The position numbers and the translations under genes are program-made. A model generated the notes under the pieces. The model had not been told where the DNA came from. It saw nothing but the letters and a program-made list of their open reading frames with translations, and ran no database searches. Shown in pieces: positions 7,329 through 9,057 of a DNA stretch of 9,057 nt (positions within the stretch are counted from its first letter, which is position 1; each line of letters opens with the position of its first letter). Source of the stretch: Brevundimonas sp. (lineage in GTDB: Bacteria > Pseudomonadota > Alphaproteobacteria > Caulobacterales > Caulobacteraceae); contig JANJTI010000045.1 of NCBI GenBank assembly GCA_024711185.1, positions 1 to 9,057 of the forward strand. The letters are read 5' to 3'.

Positions 7329-7376
7329 ACCTCCCGCCCGGTGGACGGCCGGATCGCGGCGCCGGCAGCGGGAGGT
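7329..7376 (-). terminator. Possible Rho-independent terminator or attenuator after the PRPP synthetase gene
   Basis: A perfect 9-bp inverted repeat, ACCTCCCGC and GCGGGAGGT, separated by 30 bases that can form an additional G/C-rich stem. It starts 12 bases after the PRPP synthetase stop codon on the minus strand. The stem is followed by only a short T run (TTTGATC), so it is a poor classical terminator and could be partial or serve as mRNA end protection. The remaining part of the 148-base gap (7241-7388) contains the FNR/FixK-type box and the leader of the beta-CASP gene; no coding region is supported there. Confidence 0.4.
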
Positions 7377-7388
7377 CGGGGCGTCCGG

Positions 7389-8276
7389 TCAGTCGGAACC
7401 GGCATCCTCCGCGATCGCCCTCGCCACCAGCGGCGCCACCGTGATCGCGTTGCTCGGGTGGGGTACGGTGTCGGTAGACACGACGCGGTCCGCGACGGCC
7501 GCAAGCCCGGCCCATGCGTCGCCAGCGAACAGCCCATGAACGACAGCGCACACCGGCCTTGCCAGGCCATGAGCGGGCAGTTGCCGGGCGGCCTCTATCA
7601 TCGTGCGCCCGGACGACGCGACATCGTCGATGAGGACAGGGCTCCGGTCCCGGAAGCCGGAGAGATCGGGTAGCGCAATCTCGACCTCGCGGTCGCCGCG
7701 CCGGATCTTGCGGAGAACCACCCACGGCGCTCCCACCTGCCGGGCGACGGCCGAGACCCACTGTTCACTCTCCTCGTCGGGGCCGATGAGCAGCGGGTCC
7801 GGAACCTCCGCGGCGATCCAGCCGGCGAGCGGGGTCGCTGCGGAGAGCGCCTGGCTCTCGATGGCGTACAGATCGGACAGCTCCCGGCAGCGGTGCAGGT
7901 GAGGGTCGACCGTGGTCAGCCTGTCGAAGGTCGCGCTGATCAGCCGGGCGAAGCTCCGCGAGGTGATCGCTTCGCCGGCCGAGAAACGCCGGTCCTGCCG
8001 GATGTAGGCGAGGTAGGGGGCGACGAGGTTCACCTTGCGCGCACCGAGGTCGCGGACGGCGTCTGCGGCGAAGATCAGGGGCAGAAAGGCGTCGTCGGGG
8101 CTTGCGAGAGTGCAGACGATCTCCACGACGCAGTCGCGCACGTCCGACAGGAGGCGGACGTAGCTTTCGCCGTCGGGAAACCGGCGCGTCTCCAGCGCTC
8201 CGGACCGCCATCCGCCCGCAGCGGCCAGCCTGGCCGCAAAAGCCTCGTCGCCGGGCATGGGCAGGATCACACGCAT
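7389..8276 (-). CDS. prs: Ribose-phosphate diphosphokinase (PRPP synthetase)-like protein
   Basis: Makes PRPP from ribose 5-phosphate and ATP, releasing AMP; the reaction is reversible. The protein is 295 residues, slightly shorter than the 310-320 of classical Prs. Family motifs are RRFPDGESYVRL (31-42), PYLAYIRQDRRFSAGE (87-102), VDPHLH (123-128), LIGPDEESEQW (163-173) and the PRPP-binding loop VLIDDVASSGRTM (214-226). I chose the ATG at 8276 because GGGAG lies 5 bases upstream and the protein then starts directly with MRVILPMPGDEAF. An open frame extends to 8354, but that start would overlap the RND gene and has no such site. It reads in the same direction as the beta-CASP and phosphorylase genes, with its own FNR/FixK-type box 84 bp upstream. 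It is probably an accessory paralogue beside a housekeeping prs elsewhere, given the context and divergent length; this is inference. Confidence 0.9.
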   Translation of the reverse strand: MRVILPMPGDEAFAARLAAAGGWRSGALETRRFPDGESYVRLLSDVRDCVVEIVCTLASPDDAFLPLIFAADAVRDLGARKVNLVAPYLAYIRQDRRFSAGEAITSRSFARLISATFDRLTTVDPHLHRCRELSDLYAIESQALSAATPLAGWIAAEVPDPLLIGPDEESEQWVSAVARQVGAPWVVLRKIRRGDREVEIALPDLSGFRDRSPVLIDDVASSGRTMIEAARQLPAHGLARPVCAVVHGLFAGDAWAGLAAVADRVVSTDTVPHPSNAITVAPLVARAIAEDAGSD

Positions 8277-8328
8277 GTCGTCTCCCGAAGCGGCGGCGAA
8301 GCCGGACGGCTCCTGGTGTTCGCTGAGG

Positions 8329-9057
8329 CTAGGCCGGTGGTGTCCGGTCCCCATTGCCCTGGATCAAGGACTCCGACACCGAGGAACGGCGGCGCAGCAG
8401 CAGGTAGGCCGCGGGGATCACCAGCATCGACAGCAAGGGGGCGGTCAGCATGCCGCCGATCATGGGCGCGGCGATGCGGCTCATCACCTCCGACCCGGCG
8501 CCGTGGCCGATCATGATCGGGAACAGTCCGGCCAGGATGACCGCCACGGTCATGGCCTTGGGCCGCACGCGCAACAAGGCGCCCTCTCGCACCGCCGCCT
8601 CGACCTGTTCGGGCGACGGGGTCGGGCCCCGTTCGGCCAGGGCGTGCCGAAGGTATATCAGCATGACCACGCCGAACTCGGCCGAGACGCCGGCCAGGGC
8701 GATGAAGCCGACGCCGGTCGCCACCGACTGGTGGTAGCCGAGCAGGTAGAGCAGCCAGACCCCGCCGACGAGGGCGAATGGCAGGGTACCCATGATCAGC
8801 AGCGCCTCGTCGAGCCGCCGGAAGGTCAGGTAAAGCAGGCCGAAGATGATCAGCAGGGTGGCCGGAACCACGAGCAGAAGCCGTTGGCCGGCGCGTTCGA
8901 GGTATTCGAACTGGCCCGCATAGGCGATGCTGACCCCCGGCGACAGCCGTACCCGGGTCGAGACGGCCTGCCTCAGGTCGGAGACCACCGAGGTGAGATC
9001 CCGCCCCCGCACGTCGACATAGACCCACGTGGACGGCCGGCCGTTCTCGCTCTTCAG
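8329..9057 (-). CDS. cusA: CusA-type heavy-metal RND efflux transporter, partial (N-terminus beyond right edge)
   Basis: The last 242 residues of an inner-membrane proton-driven pump of the HME-RND family, which works in a tripartite CusCBA complex exporting Cu(I)/Ag(I) across both membranes. The frame is open to the right edge; the usual length is about 1040, so roughly three quarters is missing. Visible are the end of the periplasmic porter region ([20 protein letters not shown]), GQFEYLERA, and five or so transmembrane helices. These include the highly conserved [44 protein letters not shown] and [18 protein letters not shown]. The close agreement with CusA in these segments favours copper/silver over CzcA-type zinc/cobalt export, but the substrate-defining Met residues of the porter domain lie outside the window. 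It ends in a polar tail after LLLRRR, with TAG at 8329-8331. The gap to the next gene is 52 bases. Confidence 0.93.
   Translation of the reverse strand: MKSENGRPSTWVYVDVRGRDLTSVVSDLRQAVSTRVRLSPGVSIAYAGQFEYLERAGQRLLLVVPATLLIIFGLLYLTFRRLDEALLIMGTLPFALVGGVWLLYLLGYHQSVATGVGFIALAGVSAEFGVVMLIYLRHALAERGPTPSPEQVEAAVREGALLRVRPKAMTVAVILAGLFPIMIGHGAGSEVMSRIAAPMIGGMLTAPLLSMLVIPAAYLLLRRRSSVSESLIQGNGDRTPPA
8354..8367 (-). promoter_or_regulatory. FNR/FixK-type box upstream of the PRPP synthetase gene
   Basis: On the minus strand TTGATCCAGGGCAA matches TTG(A/C)-N6-(T/G)CAA. It lies inside the last codons of the RND pump gene, where it encodes LIQGN, and its centre is 84 bp before the PRPP synthetase ATG. 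A -10 candidate TAGCCT (8331-8326 on the minus strand) is centred 32 bp downstream and begins at the pump's TAG stop codon. This suggests that the nucleotide-metabolism genes have a promoter independent of the pump operon. Confidence 0.6.

Noticed and set aside
5981..7444. 487-codon plus-strand open frame opposite the beta-CASP gene
   Set aside because: Antisense shadow; the minus strand has the complete HxHxDH and beta-CASP motif set.
8277..8354. Upstream start for the PRPP synthetase at 8354, adding 26 residues
   Set aside because: It would overlap the pump gene, lacks a ribosome-binding site and adds no family sequence, whereas ATG 8276 has GGGAG at the right distance.

Overview
The window is very GC-rich, densely coding bacterial DNA. 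Families, GTG/TTG starts and G/C-ending codons suggest an alphaproteobacterium. A Caulobacterales-type lineage is a guess, resting mainly on the Pro/Ala-rich tail of the M56 peptidase; no rRNA, tRNA or housekeeping marker is present to confirm it. I saw no insertion sequence, CRISPR array or RNA gene.

Layout, left to right. (1) 1-1468, minus strand: a BlaI/MecI-type winged-helix repressor followed by an overlapping BlaR1-like M56 zinc metallopeptidase that runs off the left edge. Two tandem CTAC-N4-GTAG dyads lie just upstream of the repressor and look like its operator. (2) 1469-1694: divergent intergenic region with that operator and an FNR/FixK-type box followed by a plausible -10. (3) 1695-4362, plus strand: a P1B heavy-metal ATPase with a CPD triplet in place of the usual CPC/CPH, a metal-binding-like N-terminal domain without CxxC and a His-rich linker. 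A small two-helix membrane protein overlaps its end. (4) 4369-8276, minus strand, converging on the ATPase unit: a PRPP synthetase-like enzyme, a beta-CASP metallo-beta-lactamase-fold RNase-like protein and a type 2 thymidine phosphorylase/AMP phosphorylase relative. The last carries a single-base frameshift near 5055. (5) 8329-9057, minus strand: the C-terminal part of a CusA-type heavy-metal RND pump, cut by the right edge.

The main result of the hunt is regulatory. The pattern TTG(A/C)-N6-(T/G)CAA, the FNR/FixK/Anr-type site, was found by eye only three times in the window. The copies lie 80-100 bp upstream of the ATPase, the PRPP synthetase and the beta-CASP/phosphorylase pair, each with a TAnnnT-like or weaker -10 about 31-32 bp downstream. 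I infer that the divergent ATPase and nucleotide-metabolism units form one low-oxygen regulon. In this reading RNA would be cut by the beta-CASP enzyme, nucleoside monophosphates phosphorolysed, and ribose phosphates linked to PRPP and ATP, while the ATPase moves a metal across the inner membrane. The BlaI/M56 pair and the CusA pump flank this module and may be regulated separately.
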